Position numbers and translations under genes: made by a program | NCBI RefSeq assembly: GCF_001865995.1 | Contig: NZ_MLQQ01000021.1 | Location: 37,902-101,901, forward strand | Length of the DNA: 64,000 nt | Origin: Anaerobacillus arseniciselenatis | Lineage (GTDB): Bacteria > Bacillota > Bacilli > Bacillales > Anaerobacillaceae | Direction: 5' to 3' | Notes under the pieces: model-generated | The model's input: only the letters and a program-made list of their open reading frames with translations | Told to the model about the DNA's origin: nothing | Databases searched by the model: none | Part shown: piece after piece, positions 62,935 through 64,000 of the stretch | Layout: each line of letters begins with the position of its first letter | Numbering within the stretch: position 1 is the stretch's first letter

Positions 62935-63014
62935 TTAGTATTAATGCAATAATTTTTGTGAGTTAGATTACATTCTTAAGTTTTACAGATTTTTGGAAGG
63001 AAATAAGTTAAAAT

Positions 63015-63090
<76 letters not shown>

Positions 63091-63131
63091 TTTAAAAAAT
63101 TATATAAAGTTGTAAGTCTTTTTTGTAACAT

Positions 63132-63217
63132 GCCGGGGTGGTGGAATTGGCAGACACACAGGACTTAAAATCCTGCGGTAGGTGACTATCGTGCCGGTTC
63201 AAGTCCGGCCCTCGGTA
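63132..63217 (+). tRNA. tRNA-Leu (UAA)
   Basis: Acceptor GCCGGGG/CCTCGGT (two G-U pairs), long variable arm, anticodon TAA in CTTAAAA, T-loop GTTCAAGTC. After discriminator A the DNA reads CTA, not CCA, so the 3' CCA is not encoded, unlike its four neighbours. Confidence 0.93.
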
Positions 63218-63226
63218 CTATCTGTA

Positions 63227-63258
63227 GAAAAAACTTGGTAAATTTCCAAGTTTTTTCT
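63227..63258 (+). terminator. Terminator after tRNA-Leu
   Basis: GAAAAAACTTGG and CCAAGTTTTTTC form a stem with T-run, separating the first four tRNAs from tRNA-Arg. Confidence 0.8.
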
Positions 63259-63333
63259 TACCTAATTACTTATGTTGTGAAGTTGGGAATTGGAAGTTTT
63301 TTCATATAACAATCTTTCATTGAATAACCACAT

Positions 63334-63410
63334 GCGCCCTTAGCTCAGCTGGATAGAGCATGGCACTTCTAATGCCAGGGTCGGGAGTTCGAATCTCTCA
63401 GGGCGTGCCA
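63334..63410 (+). tRNA. tRNA-Arg (UCU)
   Basis: Acceptor GCGCCCT/AGGGCGT, anticodon TCT in CTTCTAA, T-loop GTTCGAATC, discriminator G and encoded CCA. It is followed by a 19-T run. Confidence 0.94.
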
Positions 63411-63413
63411 TTC

Positions 63414-63432
63414 TTTTTTTTTTTTTTTTTTT
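63414..63432. repeat. Homopolymer of 19 T
   Basis: An uninterrupted T-run follows tRNA-Arg. It may help termination, is prone to length errors in sequencing, and sits in non-coding DNA. Confidence 0.9.
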
Positions 63433-63492
63433 GGCTATGTTACTTTAACAAAGCCTTTTTTTTTATGTGGTTACATAATTTTTGAGTATTGA

Positions 63493-63523
63493 AAAGAACT
63501 AACAGTGGTGTTAGTTCTTTTTT
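63493..63523 (+). terminator. Rho-independent terminator
   Basis: AAGAACTAAC and GTTAGTTCTTTTTT pair around AGTGGT, downstream of the tRNA cluster. Confidence 0.85.
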
Positions 63524-63631
63524 GTTACACTAATGTGGTTGTAGGGTTAGATGTACTTAAAATAAACTCATTAAAAAGAAATAAGGTTTAAAAAGTGAGA
63601 GTTAGTGACTCAAATAGGGGGAATTCCGCTC

Positions 63632-64000
63632 AAAAGGTAACTAAAAGCGGTGTTAAGTGCCCGAACGGAGGAGCGCGCCAATCAAAAGTTAACGCGAGAA
63701 AGTCTCGCGTGCCCGAAAAGAATGAAGAACAATTCAAAAGGTAACGCGAGAAAGCCTCTCGTGCCCGAAAAGAATGAAGAACAAAGCAAAAGGTAACGCG
63801 AGAAAGTCTCGCGTGCCCGAAAAGAATGAAGAACAATTCAAAAGGTAACGCGAGAAAGCCTCTCGTGCCCGAAAAGAATGAAGAACAAAGCAAAAGGTAA
63901 CGCGAGAAAGTCTCGCGTGCCCGAAAAGAATGAAGAACAAAGCAAAAGGTAACGCGAGAAAGCCTCTCGTGCCCGAAAAGAATGAAGAACAAATCAAAAG
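63632..64000. repeat. 52-bp tandem hairpin array (at least 8 units, runs off the window)
   Basis: AAAAG unit starts lie at 63632, 63684, 63736, 63788, 63840, 63892, 63944 and 63996, all 52 bp apart. The core AAAAGGTAACGCGAGAAAG then TCTCGCGTGCCCGAA is shared with the 39924 array; the second half (AAGAATGAAGAACAA) is different. The first unit is degenerate. Stem variants TCTCGCG and CCTCTCG alternate. Confidence 0.93.

Noticed and set aside
62747..62935. Minus-strand frame across tRNA-Ser and tRNA-Asp with EEEGFEPP and GVEPAISCV strings
   Set aside because: This is the well-known false protein read from antisense tRNA genes; both tRNAs fold correctly on the plus strand.
63630..63997. Minus-strand frames through the 52-bp array (repeated SSFFSGTRGFLAL-like peptides)
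   Set aside because: 52 is not a multiple of 3, so the repeats read in all frames; the open frames are a by-product of the repeat.

Overview
This window looks like a chromosomal segment of a low-GC, spore-forming, motile member of the Bacillaceae, probably alkaliphilic and facultatively anaerobic. The evidence is AT-rich DNA with strong GGAGG-type ribosome binding sites and frequent TTG/GTG starts, KinB-like kinases and a Spo0E-like phosphatase (sporulation), the GlpP/GlpF/GlpK/GlpD set, a YhcX-type fusion, acidic extracytoplasmic lipoproteins, and the ammonifying nitrite reductase NrfHA. An Anaerobacillus- or Alkalihalobacillus-like host is a guess; no rRNA or ribosomal protein gene is present to confirm it.

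Layout. 1-8.7 kb: a gene fragment, a lipoprotein, two membrane or sensor kinases, a polysaccharide deacetylase and an RND exporter. 9-22 kb: two chemoreceptors (one with a nitrate/nitrite-type NIT domain) around a redox block: OsmC-like protein, SBF/ACR3-type transporter, an FeS + cytochrome b pair with no catalytic subunit, a di-heme peroxidase, two nearly identical DoxX genes and a flavin amine oxidase. 22-28 kb: a PAS kinase, then a phosphorelay/c-di-GMP operon (HPt-REC-GGDEF-REC, REC, kinase-REC). 28-36 kb: RocB-like peptidase, lipoprotein, third chemoreceptor, amidohydrolase, nrfHA. 36-42 kb: cheY plus an HD-GYP protein, then small conserved genes. 42-50 kb: glycogen phosphorylase and a BMP-type nucleoside ABC importer. 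50-62 kb: DUF2225, cheX, yhcX-like, FixH-like, the glp regulon, phosphoglucomutase and a Spo0E-like gene. 62.7-63.4 kb: five tRNA genes (Ser, Asp, Phe, Leu, Arg).

The genes are mostly familiar families; the unusual content is intergenic. There are at least four dispersed palindromic repeat families: R1, ~118 bp, acting as terminators; R2, ~55 bp, sometimes forming the ends of coding regions; R3, ~118 bp and MITE-like, with a filled/empty-site pair in the duplicated doxX leaders; and R4, a conserved loop closed by stems of different sequence in each copy that stay fully paired through G-U wobbles. In addition, three tandem hairpin arrays all share an exact 52-bp period (4, 11 and at least 8 units).

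Working together, the genes describe a cell that senses nitrate/nitrite and redox or sulfur stress, swims with c-di-GMP control, respires nitrite to ammonium, takes up glycerol under CcpA and GlpP control, and imports nucleosides. Coordinates of starts were chosen from ribosome binding sites and often differ from the longest possible reading frame.
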